This document shows, in pieces, positions 44,301-55,943 of a DNA stretch of 64,000 nucleotides. The translations under genes were made by a program, and so were the position numbers. The notes beneath the pieces were generated by a model, which saw only the letters and a list, made by a program, of their open reading frames with translations, did not search any database and had not been told where the DNA came from. Position 1 is the stretch's first letter; each line of letters begins with the position of its first letter. Source of the stretch: Liriodendron chinense (Eukaryota > Streptophyta > Magnoliopsida > Magnoliales > Magnoliaceae); the NCBI GenBank assembly GCA_003013855.2, contig ML058586.1:4082196-4146195 (forward strand). Direction: 5' to 3'.

Positions 44301-44656
44301 AACCTGGCCTGATCCTGACCGAAGCCCCACATGTTAAAGATTTCATAGGAAGTTTTGTCATGTATCAAGAAAGATGGGGCGCATTTAATGAACAGTTGCA
44401 TAGAAGTGGGTTACTGGGCTCTGGCTCCAGCCACTCATAATCCTCATAGGCCAACAACCCCAATCCCTAATATTCATGGCCGGCTAAAAAAAAATAACAC
44501 GGCGAAAAAACGTAGAGAAAGAGGGAATATTGCTGTGATTGAAGATGAAGTTGACAACACACTATATAAGTGTTTTGGGGAATCACTCACATAAATGCAA
44601 AAGAGGAAACACTCACCCTAAAAAATGGTTAAAAGACCTCTTAAACAAAAGGAAAA

Positions 44657-44935
44657 GAGTCCAGATGCTCTGTTGGCTTCCAAGCAGAAACCCCTACTTG
44701 GAGCCTTTTGGAAAAGAGTCCAGATGCTCTGTTGGCTTCCAAGCCGAAACCCCTACTTGGAGCCTTTTCATTGGTCCACATCATCACATGGGTCTGCAAC
44801 CCTGTCACATCCTCAATGCAACCTGGTCACACCTAAGTGCAACCTGATCACATGACGTCATGCAGTGTGATGTGGACCAATAAAAAGGCTCCAAGCAAGG
44901 ATTTCCTGCTTGGAAGCCAACAGAGGATCCAAACT
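44657..44935. mobile_element. Mutator-type MITE with long inverted repeats, one arm duplicated
   Basis: CAAAAGGAAAA at 44646-44656 and 44936-44946 is an 11-bp direct repeat (9-11 bp is Mutator-like). The arms contain CTCTGTTGGCTTCCAAGC and CTTGGAGCCTTTT-ATTGGTCCACATCA in inverted orientation. The left arm's outer 59 bp (44657-44715) is repeated in tandem at 44716-44770 with one or two changes. Confidence 0.7.
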
Positions 44936-45021
44936 CAAAAGGAAAATATCATATACTACTCTTCTCTGACAAACCTCAGACAAACCTCCACGGGGGTTTA
45001 AATAGGAGTGTGGCCTAAGGT

Positions 45022-45821
45022 TGTGTGTGAGACACTGTACAGCTCACCCTTCCTATTATGAAGATTGTACTACCTATTACATATAGTTACCATGTATAGC
45101 TAGAAAATTATCATGGACATCTTGAGTACTATGTATTTTTACCCTTCTCTATCAATAAAATAAGCATTCGGGTTCTTAACCTTCACAAGGTATCAGAGCC
45201 CTTGATCTAAAGGTTGTTCATTTGCATTCCAATCAGCATCATCTCCGTTGTCTGTCGCCATCGTTGTGCTGCATAGATTACTACAATCTGCCCCTATCCT
45301 ACACAGGCCACAACATCCCATTTTCCAGCAGCATGTCCTTGCCCCATTGAGATTGTTTGGCTACGATGATTATTAGCTTATTTACATAGACATCTTATAA
45401 CACCTACTCCTTGATATTGTAGCAACAAGCTAGAGTGTTATCCATGTTACTCGCAACTTAGAGTTTCTTAAATACGTACACTTAGCATATTGAAGTGGAT
45501 TGCCATGTTGTTTGTCAAGAATACTTGAATGGCATAATTTCTCTTACTTATACTTCATCTTAAGAACAACTCACTGATTTCTTCACCAAATCACATTGTA
45601 CCTCCCATTTCTTACTTCTAATCTGTAAATTCTTAGTGGTTTCTCTTAAATCATCTTAAGTTTGAAGGAGGGTGTGTGCATGTATGTGAGATATTGTACA
45701 ATTCACCCTTCCTAGTATACAAATTGAACTACCTATTATACAGATGGTATGATTACCATGTATAGTTGAGTATTTTATATTAATACCCTTCTTTATTAAT
45801 GAAATAAGCATTTGGGTTACA
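45022..45821 (+). mobile_element. Copia retrotransposon remnant with two LTRs
   Basis: LTR-like copies at about 45022-45187 and 45681-45821 share CACCCTTCCTA, GATTACCATGTATAG or TACCATGTATAG, and AATAAGCATT-GGGTT. The primer site GGTATCAGAGCC follows the first at 45189, and GAAGGAGGGTG precedes the second. The internal 0.5 kb reads IEVDCHVV and DFFTKS, matching the end of Copia RNase H (IEVDCHxVR ... DIFTK). Gag, protease, integrase and reverse transcriptase are deleted. Confidence 0.7.
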
Positions 45822-45899
45822 AAGGCAGCCGTTGGCTCCACTCCCTAGGTAGCTACATTAAGGCCTCTGTTTTACTTAGCAAGTTGAGTTTTGAAAGAC

Positions 45900-46850
45900 C
45901 TGCACATGATCTGCCTAGCTCTAGCTGTAGATCAAAATATCATTGAAATAGATTACTACGAAACGCCCAATGAACGGTTTCAAAACATAGTTCATTAACC
46001 TTATATGCATGCTAGGAATATTCGAGAGTCCAAAGTGCATAACCAGCCAATCATATAAACCTTTCTTAGTTTAAGACAATATTTTCCACTCATCACCCGG
46101 CCTAATAAGGATTTGATGGTAATCGTTCCTTAGATCTAGTTTAGAGAATATCTTTGCCCCTTCCAGCATATCTAACATGTCGTCCAGTCGTAATATAGTA
46201 AATTGATACTTCGTAGTTATTTTATTTATAGCTCAACTGTTTTTACATATACACCAACTCCCATCCTTCTTGGGTGTTAGTAAGGCTAGCACAGTACATG
46301 AGCTTATGCTCTTTCTCACTAGATCCTTACAAATCAGTTCCTTCATTTTTCTTTGTAAGATTTCTTATTCTTTCGGACTTATTTAATAATGAGGGTAATT
46401 GGGCAGACTTGCCCCTTGGATAATGTTGATATGAAGTTAAATATCCCACATGGAGGCCAACCCATCGAAGAGTTTATCAGGCATGATTTCTTGAATTCCT
46501 GTAATACTAGTTTTAACTTCTCAAGAATATTCATAGGATCTACTTCTTCTTCCTTTATAACCAGTGCATATAGCCATCCCGTCCCTTCAGATTCATTCAC
46601 GAAATCTCATATGATTAGGAGGGACCGCCCCTCCATTTTAGAAGTCTCAGGTTGATTATCTGTTCCCATTGGGGCGAATATCATTTTTTTACCTTCTTTG
46701 ACAAAAATAAATGCATTATCTTGACTTCTATGCATGACATCAACATCATACTGTCATGGTCGACCAAATAATATATAACAAGTTTCCATGTCGATTACGT
46801 CGACACATTACTTTATCTTTAAAATAATATTTACCAATGGAGAAGAAAAT
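45900..46850 (-). mobile_element. Ty3/Gypsy pol remnant (protease end and reverse transcriptase)
   Basis: Minus strand: YILFGRP-QYDVDVMHRSQDN (linker after the protease), then EEEVDPMNILEKLKLVLQEF, the GWPP and DG-W motifs, INKITTKYQFTILRLDDMLD and FSKLDLRNDYHQILIRPGDEW, the fingers/palm region of Gypsy reverse transcriptase. Stops and frameshifts interrupt it. No LTRs are attached. Confidence 0.8.
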
Positions 46851-48269
46851 ACAACATCATTTTATTACCTTTGTCTTGCCAACCTTCTTAAATTAACAAG
46901 TATTCAAACTTTGAATCCACAAGTGTTACCAATGAACTAATGCAGGGAAGAGCATGAAGAGATAATAAAGAATACATCGTCTACCTCAAGTGTGCAAACA
47001 TTGAATCCACAAAGTGTAATGACTCTTAAATCTACAAAAAATAAAAGAAAATTCAAAATAAGTTTATTGATATCCTCTAAAATGAAATTATAATACTTCA
47101 AATAATAAAACGCAAACCTAATTAAGAGTCCTAACTCAACTAAATTAGGCTTTACCCAAAAGCATATAATTTATTAAAAATAGAAAGTTTTAATTTAATC
47201 ACAAAGCATGATTCATAAAATGATTAGAAGCAATTGCTAAGAAGACATTACATATGATCATGTGATCTCCCTTTGTTTTGCTAAAAAAAAGACATCACAT
47301 ATTAAAACTCTAAGATGAAAGAGATATATCTAACCTAAAACTTACTAAAAATAGTAAGTTTTCATAAAATTGCAATTTTGAATGAGAATAATCATTAATT
47401 TCTCAAGAAACGAAGCAACGCAAGCCGCTGGTACTAAATAGTATGTTCCAGTCAAAATTCATAGATCGTTCGTCCTGTAACAATACCCGAATCAAAAGTT
47501 ATGGTTGATTTATGTTTTCACTTTGAATGATAATTTCTCTCAATCTAGAATAAATTTCTTCGATACAGATGTACCTAGGGCCTAGCTACGCCATGCCCTA
47601 CGGATGGACTACATCTTCTTCCATTTGGGCATCTTTTGGTACATCTGTAAAAAGAATAGGTCTACATCGTGCTCTACATCAACTTCGGCCTAGTCCATTA
47701 ATAGTCATGTTTCCATTACAAGGACTTCACACAATTTCAATTTGTATAAGCAGAGCCCATGGCTGGATTATCTAGACCATTGTTGGGCTAGATAACATGT
47801 ACCGAGTTATGGTTATATTAATGAATGACCCAAAATTTGAGTACCGTGGCATTCCTCTTTTGCTGATTTTGGCCCATGACACGCAGCAGGGCCAGCTTGC
47901 TAAACGACTTGGATCTCGGGCGCACATGCATTCTACGAAGTCATGCATTTAGCATCTTTCTGCATGTACAGAAGCATCTATGATTTCCTGCTCCTCTTGT
48001 GGTGCTGGGTAGTTGTACAAGTCATGACGTGACCTTCTGCGGACATGGTTAGTGTCCCTACTCATCTTCTCTTCTGGTGTTGATAGAAAGCTAGAGAGAG
48101 AGATGTGGCCTTAAATGGTGCAGTTAAACTCTCATCTCATTTTGGTGGATGTCTTAACACGGGTCAACACACTTTTAAAAATGTGCCCATTGCACTATTT
48201 ACTTACGTGCAGTTATAGAGAAAGAGATTATGGCATTTGTTTGTTTTTTTTTTTTTTCTCTGTAACTCA
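46851..48269. other. Intergenic DNA, nothing recognised
   Basis: A/T-rich; no supported gene, RNA or element. Confidence 0.5.
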
Positions 48270-48702
48270 TCCTAACCGTATGGGGCCCATCTTGATGTAT
48301 TTTTTATATATCAACTCCATCTGGTCCATTTTTACATCGCATTTTAGGACGTTATCCAAAACACTAAAATGATCCAAATCTCAGGTGAATCATACCACTA
48401 GAAATAGTGATAAATGACCATTAAAAAAAAATTGTGGGTCACAAAAGTTTTGGATCAATCTGATCTTTATATTTTCCCTTCATCCAGATATTCTTCACAT
48501 TATCAATAGGTTGGATTGAAAATAAAAATTACTAAAACCTTACGATGGGATCTTTGGAAATTTTATTGGTGGGGCACTCAATCACCACTGTTTCCACCTG
48601 AGAATTGGATCTGCGTAATTTGTGGAACCCCATCCTCGACCCCATCCTCAAATGGGCTGGAGAAATGGATGGACCGCCTTGATAAATAAAATATCATCCC
48701 TG
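48270..48702. repeat. GGCCCAC palindromic MITE copy
   Basis: Diverged copy of the family at 48818-49252 (CATTTTAGGACGTTATCC, AATCACCACTGTTTCC, GGGCTGGAGAAATGGATGG). Non-coding. Confidence 0.6.
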
Positions 48703-48817
48703 TTAGCCACAAGGTATAGGAGTAACACCCACTAAGCTATGCCCCGGGTTAGTAACACCTAATTCACGCCTTCAACACAGATGATCCACACACGAGACCG
48801 GAGAGAAAAGGCGGGTT

Positions 48818-49252
48818 GAATCCCTGTGGGGCTTATTGTGATGTATGTTCCTTACATCCCCACCATCCATCTATTTTGACAGCCCATTTTAGGACATGTA
48901 TCAAAAAATGAAGCAGATCCAAATCTTAAGAGACCATACCACAGGAAGCAGTCGTGATTGAATCCTCACCATTAAAAAATTTACAGGGGCCACCAGAATG
49001 TTTATTTTCCATCCAACCTGTTGATAAGGTCACAAATACCTGGATGAAGAGACTAAAAAAATATCAGGTTGATCGAAAGCTTTTGTGTTCCATGAAAAGT
49101 TTTTAGTAGTCAATTACCACTATTTCCTGTATTATGGTTCACCTAAGATTTTGATCTGCTTCAGTTTTGGTATAATCTCTTAAAATAAGTTTTCAAAACA
49201 GATGAATGGCCTGGATATAAGGAACATACATCAAGGTGGACCCCACGTTCAG
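48818..49252. mobile_element. GGCCCAC palindromic MITE, best full-length copy
   Basis: Left end TGTGGGGCTTATTGTGATGT then ATGTTCCTT; the right end is its reverse complement (AAGGAACATACATCAAGGTG then GACCCCAC). The two halves mirror each other around the centre (GAAGCAGATCCAAATCTTAA against TTTGATCTGCTTC). About 435 bp, non-coding. Confidence 0.7.
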
Positions 49253-50361
49253 GGATCCACTGAAACCGCGCTCGGCACTAAAGGTCTTTTTAAATAATGA
49301 CAAAATTCGCATTGGTCGGTGCTTTTGTATTTAAAATTCCGCACATGCACCTTTATTTCTCTTTACGTGTTTTTAAATTTTAAGGCCGACGACTCCCCTT
49401 AAATAGTAATTTACAGTCCAAAAATGTAAGCCATACATAGATATTTATATCATATGGATGACACGGGGATTTTTACTATATTAGCCCCGAGGTGTGGCTA
49501 TTTTAACTAAAACTTCAATTTCTCATACAATCTTTCCAAAGTGGCCTTTTCACGAGAAATTGAAATATTTGTGGTCGGTTTTGCCCCTCTGTTCAGCTGT
49601 TGACGTACGGAGCTGCTTTTCGCACGGGGTTTTTTCTCAAGGGGATTGTGGCGCCCACAAAATCATCGATTTTGGCCATCGGATGGCCAATCTAATCCGC
49701 TCACAAAAAATGGAGCATTTTCAAACCCATGCAAGAGGTTTTTACAAATCCGAAAGAGGCTGTATGTGACCCAGAATAGCGTTAAGGATTCTCATCAGTA
49801 CAAATTATTATTTGCACCGGCGTGGCCCACCGGTATTGACACTTTCCTTGAAATTTTCGACAATGACTCGTAATTAAAAAACTTTTTATATGAATGAATT
49901 CGATTTGTCTTCTCACATCCAAATTGCCCCACACAAGATCACGTTTGTAAATGGTGGGGCCATTGACGCAATGCATGGTGAAATGGGATCCATAAACCTT
50001 CCAGTGAAACACGTTGTATGGGATCCACCACATTCTTCGTACGAAGAAAGCGAAAAAGTTGGGTTTGGAGGTCCCACTAAGGCAATGCATGCTATCCATT
50101 CATCAACAGCGTCGATGGACCGTTCTCCTTCCCTCTTCGTCTGACTTGGGTGGTTATCATCCGAGTTTCCATGACGCATGTCCAAGATACTGGTTGTAGT
50201 AGATTGTAACACAGAAGAAAGGTTGGGCCCACAAAAATAGTCCGCTAAATGAAAATAGGTAAACCATCTCTTTAACTGATTCTCTATGTAAATGTTAATG
50301 TGGATGGTAATGTGCATGGTGAAATGGAAAAGTGTAATGGGTGGAGGCTCAAATGTGGGTT
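49253..50361. other. Intergenic DNA upstream of the first 20-bp array
   Basis: No gene recognised. An open stretch on the minus strand (49913-50731) runs into the satellite and is judged spurious. Confidence 0.45.
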
Positions 50362-50970
50362 GGATTTCCACTGAGTACTCAAAACTCCATGTGCTAACTG
50401 GATTCCCACTGAGTATTGTGGAATCCCCCCTAGAACTAGGGATTCCCACTGGGCATAGTGGATTCCCACTGAACACTGTGGATTTTCCCTGGCACTGCGG
50501 ATTCCCACTGGCCACTGTGGATTCCCGCTGAACACCGTTGATTCCCCTGGGCATAGTGGATTCCCACCGAACAACGTGGATTCCCACCGAACAACGTGGA
50601 ATCCCCCCTGGCACTGCGATTCCTATTGGCCCCTGTGGACTCCCACTGGGCATTGGGGATTCCCACTGGGCATAGTGATTCCCATTGAACACTTTGTATT
50701 TAACCTGGTACCGTTGATTCCCACTGGCCACTCAGGATTCCCGCTGAGCATTGTAGATTCCCCTGGGCATAGTGGATTTCCATCGAACAATGTGGTTTCC
50801 CACTTGGCACTGCGGATTCCTACTGGCCACTGTGGATTCCCACTGAGCACTATGGAATCGTACTGGGCATTATGGATTCCCCCTGGGCATTAGGGATTCC
50901 CACTGGGCATAATGGTTTCCCCCTGGGCTCAGGGGATTCCCACCGAGCAATGTGGATTCCCACTGAGAAA
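50362..50970 (+). repeat. 20-bp satellite array 1 (diverged, GGATTCCCACTGGGCATAGT)
   Basis: About 30 units of 19-20 bp. The invariant core is GGATTCCCACTG, followed by GGCATAGT, AGCACTGT or GGCACTGC-type tails. It shares the GGATTCCCAC half with the other arrays but has CTG instead of CAG after it and is more heterogeneous. Plus orientation. Confidence 0.9.
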
Positions 50971-51266
50971 GGTAAATCCAAACGCACAAGGTCCACCGCC
51001 ATTTAACTTTATGACATGCTCTTTTAGTTATGACATGCTCTTTTCGAAGCTGTCAAAACAAGGCCCTAATGGGTGCTATAAGAAGAATGATACTCTACAT
51101 TGGGCATCCACATTGGCATTGGGAATCCATTGTTTCAATTGTATAGTTCTTAGTTCGACCACGGAATGCATCTCAACATCTTCATCTCTACAACACTCAA
51201 TTCATAAATGTATCTTTTAAGGCTTACAACCAAGCTTTCTCGTATCAGGCACAAGAATCGTTGAAT
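50971..51266. other. Short spacer before the MuDR transposase remnant
   Basis: Contains a 17-bp direct repeat (TATGACATGCTCTTTT at about 51010-51045). No promoter could be assigned. Confidence 0.4.
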
Positions 51267-54150
51267 ATGACAGTTACGCAGCCCATATGCTGTCATTATG
51301 ATGGTGAGCTAGTAAACGAACAAGGAAGGTGGAGATACAACGGTGGCGATTCTCAGTTTATCATGGTGAGCAATGAAATAAGATATGAGGATCTTGTATC
51401 TAAAATTCACAATGTTATCGGCACAACACATTCGGAATATGAGCTTAGAATAAAGTCCGTCTACTCATCGCCTAACTCCATATCACTTCGTCCACAACCG
51501 ATCAGATATGATGACGATGTGGCAGCATATATGTTTATCTCCGCTCAGAATCCGAAAATTCATATACCTATGTTTGTGGAGAAAGTCAAACATAAACGTG
51601 TATTTCATGATCCTGTGGCGGTGCATTTAAATGAGCCTATACCAACAGTTGATACGGCCGTATATAGAGAAGACTGCACTGACATCCATTCAACAGTCCG
51701 TGAAGACGTCATTAGTTCATTACGTGGGGCACGTTCAGAACTTCCGCGTACGGGCAGTTTCGAGACACCGGAGCCAACAGCATGTGCAGTTATACGTACT
51801 TCACCTAGTGGGGCATATCACGAAGATCCGAGTTTGGACAGTTTCGATGCGCCATCGTTCCGAATCATTAATAGCCAAGACAACGCGCACATTCCTTCAC
51901 CGGCTACTACAGATATTCGTCATCGACCATCGACTTATGCAATTCAAGAAGATCTAAGGTTGGACAGTTTCGAAGCGCCATCGTTCCGACTCATTCATAG
52001 CCAAGACTACGCGCACATTCCTTCAGCGGCTAGTGCAGATGTCCATACTCCATCGAGTGATGCACATCAAGATGATCCTCCTTTCAGCAGTTTCGATGCG
52101 ACATTGTTCCAACATATTCATAGCCAAGATTACGCGCACGTTCCTTCATCGGCTAGTGCAGATATCCCGAGTCCATCGACTGATGCACTTCGGGAAGATC
52201 CGAGTTTGAACAATTTTGATGCGCCATCGTTCCGACTCATTAATAGCGAAGACTATGTGCACGTTCCTTCCAGGGCTCATGCTGACATCCCATGTCCAAC
52301 CACCAGTGACCGTAATCGCCTTTTAGAGATTCTTGAGACTCCAATGGATGTCATGTTTGAGCGAGATGAAATAACTGCACAGGAGATACTTGACCTCGAT
52401 GCGGCATCAATGTACGTGAATTGTCCGGTATATCATGATTTTGTTGATGACCCAAGTGAGTTAGCCGTTGGACAAATGTACAGAGACAAGGCTCGGCTAC
52501 AGTTCACGCTTTGTAAGTTTGCGATGCGAAATCATTTCCAATATAAGGTATTGAAATCAAACAAACATAGGTACACGATTAAATGTCTAATTGATAGTTG
52601 TGGTTGGAGGTTGCATGCATCGTTGTTGGACAATGGTGGTGCTTTTAAAATAAAGACATATCGATCAGAACACACATGTACCCAATCCTCCGATGCAATC
52701 AGTTATCTCCATTCAAGTTTTACGGATGGTAGTCGTGGTAAACGTAATGCAGCTTATGAAGGTACAGGAAGACATCATCGTCAAGCAACGATTAAGATAT
52801 GTACGAAGATTGCTGCAGAGCGTATGAGGAAGGGCATAACATGTAGGCCACAAGATGTACAATTTGGAATCGAGAAAGAATTCAATGTTGAGGTCAGTTA
52901 TATGAAAGCGTATAAAGGTATCGTAGCTGCAAGTAGTGTGATTATGGGGTCATTTGAAGATTCATACAAAGTTCTCCCTGCCTATCTCCATGAATTGATG
53001 AAGGCAAATCAGGGTACGGTAACAGACTTACAACTAGACAGCGAAACGAATTGCTTCGAGAGATGCTTCATTGCGCTAGGACAATGTATTCGAAGCTTCC
53101 GGTTGTATTTTCGAAAAGTTTTATGCTTTGGTTGGTGAGTCAGAGAATAACAGTAGTTGGCTTTGGTTCCTTCAAAACTTGAAGCGGGCAATTGAGCCTC
53201 TCCCAGAGGAGATAGTTATTATATCGGATCGTCATGCAGGTATAATCAACGGGGTGAAATCAGTATTCCCTAACGCAGCTCATGGTTATTGTGCACACCA
53301 TCTCCTCTCAAATATGATGCATCACCACAAGGATGAGTCTTTGAAGAAGTACTTTTGGGCGGCTGCTAAAACGTGCCGAAAAAGCAGTTTTAATGATCTT
53401 ATGCACATCATATCAAAGGCCAACCCTGCCACATTTGAATGGCTCAATAGTGTAGATAAAGAAAGATGGGCTTCTGTATTTTTCCCGGGCAAGAGATACA
53501 ACATGATAACGACAAACATTGCTGAGAGCGGAAATGCACTATGAAAAAAACCAAGAGAATACCCGATCATGAAAGTTCTCGATAGTGTCAGGAGCAAGAT
53601 TCAAAAATTCTTCTTGAAAAGGCGAGAAGATGCGAAAGTGTTTTTAGGAAAAGCAACACCCTGGGCGGAAACACATATGAGAGAGTTATCAGACCAGGCG
53701 AGGATGACAAGCTGTACAGCGATATCTGTGGATGAATATGAAGTTAATGGGGGTGAGTATACTGACGTAGTGAAACTAAGTGAAGCGAAGTGTGGATGTG
53801 GCGAGTTCAGCGTGCTAATGTTACCTTGTCTACATGCAATCGCCGCATGTGACAAGTATGAGCTCGATCATTACAATTATTGTTCCCTCTTCTACTCAAC
53901 AGCAGTTTACAAAGTGATGTATCGCGATTCCATATACCCAGTCCCTGATGTGAGTCAATGGGACACACCTGAAGATGTAAGGGTGATATGCGATAAAATT
54001 CGTCATCCGAATGAAAGGAAAATTCTAGGAAGACGAAAGAAAATGAGAATTACAAGCCTAGGTGAGGAGAGACCAACCGTCAAGTGTTCCAGGTGTAGAC
54101 GAACGGGTCACAATCGGATGACATGCACCTACCTTCCGGCCATTAGCTAA
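51267..54150 (+). pseudogene. MuDR/MULE transposase, inactivated by an internal deletion and a stop
   Basis: Part 1 (ATG at 51267 to 53138): N-terminal PB1-like domain with CCHYDGELV and RYEDLVSKI, four tandem modules of 41-42 residues, then the MuDR DNA-binding domain (GQMYRDKARLQFTLCKFAMR, CGWRLHAS, EHTC) and the start of the MULE domain. There the sequence jumps from CIRSFR to VGESENNSSWLWFL out of frame: the segment with the first catalytic Asp (DGTxL region) is missing. Part 2 (from about 53128) has IISDRHAGI with the second Asp and the CAHHL motif; a TGA follows at GNAL, 53542-53544. Part 3 has the SWIM finger (KCGCGEF ... PCLHAIAAC) and a CCHC knuckle CSRCRRTGHNRMTC, ending at 54150. 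Normal domain order, not functional. Confidence 0.9.
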
Positions 54151-54365
54151 AATTTATTACTACGTGTTGCGCTGGTTACTTTTTGCATACGCAAAGCCTC
54201 ACTTTGTATTTAATTTTGTACATATCTTTTTGTAAATCCACACTATGTCATATAAATATTTTGTCTACGTAATTTACTACTTGAATGGAGAAAGGCATGT
54301 GGTTGTGTATGTGTATGTATATTTAACGCTTGTCGCTATCATAGTTTTCCGTGCCAAAACACATA

Positions 54366-55072
54366 GGGCCTGTTTGATTTTTTGGCTCAGCTCTAATTAT
54401 CTTGTAAATGGATAATGATTATTTACGTAGGTAATTACTGCATCTTTCCCAATGAAGACAGTGACAGTTACTTTTCTTAACGCTAAAATTGAAAATTTTG
54501 TGCAATAAATATGGGGCCCACCGTGATTTATGTGGCTTATCCACACCACCCATTTCTTTATGCCCGTTGAATTTAGGGCGTGAGCCAAAAATTGAAGCAG
54601 ATCCAAAGCTCAAGTGGACCACACCACATGAAACAGTGGGAATTGAGCGCCAACCATTAAAAACTTCTTGGGATCCCTAAAAGATTTGGATCAAGCTGAT
54701 ATTTATGTTTTCCCTTTATCCATGTCTGTGTGACCCTATGAACCAGTTAGATGATGACTAAACCTCAATACGGGCCCAATGAAAGAAACAACTTTCAACG
54801 GTGGACGAATTAAGGCCACTGTTTCCTTTCGTGCGGGCCATTTGAGTGTTAGATTTGCCACATTTTTCGGCTCATGCCCCAAAATGTGCTAATAAAACAT
54901 ATGAACGGCGCTGATATATCATATACATTACGATGGGTCCCACGGATTTAAGTCAACACTTTTGGACCGATTCTGTAGGTGGAATTACTCACCTATTTTC
55001 AATCAGGGTGAAAAAGTAATAATTACCCATTTACCAAGTATTTACCTGGATCATGAAAAATCAAACAGGCCC
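54366..55072. mobile_element. MITE with GGGCCTGTTTGATTTT inverted ends
   Basis: Left end GGGCCTGTTTGATTTTTTGG, right end CATGAAAAATCAAACAGGCCC; subterminal GGTAATTACT/AGTAATAATTACC also inverted. ATA flanks both sides, a possible 3-bp duplication (PIF/Harbinger-like). The middle (about 54505-54945) is a GGCCCAC palindromic MITE copy, so one element sits inside another. Lies just after the MuDR remnant. Confidence 0.6.
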
Positions 55073-55310
55073 ATAATGAAACAAATGTATTTACTTGCGT
55101 TGAAAGATAAAATTTGTGGGGTCGGATCACGGGATTCACAGAATACATCCGATTGCAGTGACATGTGAAGATGAGATGTGACTGGTGAAAATTAGATTAG
55201 TAGGGTACAGGTAAGTACAGTCACGGGTGAAGAAGATGTGTGATCACGTGGGATTCCATGACCCCCTTATCCAGTCCCTACCATTTTTGAATCCTCCAAT
55301 TGTTTAAAAA

Positions 55311-55669
55311 ATGTCACGAAATGGTCATGGCCAGCATCATCCCAACCTACGTCCACCTCTTGGAGACTCCTACCGTATGCAGGAAAGGAGGGCCGAGTGG
55401 GATCGTGAAATATGCAAGCTAGAACAATGGACGATATTTGTAGGAGATACAATCTTCCAGTGCCTAGACGACAGTCAGTGAACATGAGGCGTGATATGCT
55501 GGCAGAAATTGATACGGCATTGGGAAGGCTGAGAAGGGAGATCGGAAGGATGGTAAGTCGTGTGTCTAGAGTGTGGATGGATGGTGTGACGACGAATCTC
55601 CAGAATGCATCCGAATCGGATATTTCAAATGAAAGTGACGGGAATTTATCGAATTTTGAAGATAAATAG
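55311..55669 (+). CDS. Hypothetical small ORF pair with a likely frameshift
   Basis: Frame A starts at 55311 (MSRNGHGQHHPNLRPPLGDS, then MQERRAEWDREICKLEQ) and ends at a TGA near 55481. Frame B runs 55412-55669 (MDDICRRYNLPVPRRQSVNM, RRDMLAEIDTALGRLRREI) to a TAG. A join near 55405-55415 would give one charged, helical protein of about 118 residues. No family recognised. It lies 1.2 kb after the MuDR transposase and could be an accessory MULE gene or unrelated host sequence. Confidence 0.35.
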
Positions 55670-55943
55670 TCATCGTTTTCCTTTAGATAGCTTTTTAAAC
55701 TCGTGCTTGTTCTTCGGTACGTTGCTATCATATGTGTATTTGGACAATCATCTGTTCTTGAGTATTTGGACAATCTGGGCTTCTTTTTTTTTCAGAATTT
55801 TTTTAAATTTCGGAGGAAAAATTGCTCCACCAACTTTGACTAACGATTGATGACGCCGTTAGCATGTAGAAAAGGTCCAAATTGCCCCTCTTTCGTTGTA
55901 ATTTCACAATCATACCCTATTCAAAGGGGTTGGGCGTGCGTAA

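Noticed and set aside
49913..50731. 272-residue minus-strand ORF
   Set aside because: Half of it is satellite array 1 read on the reverse strand, the rest has no recognisable domain.
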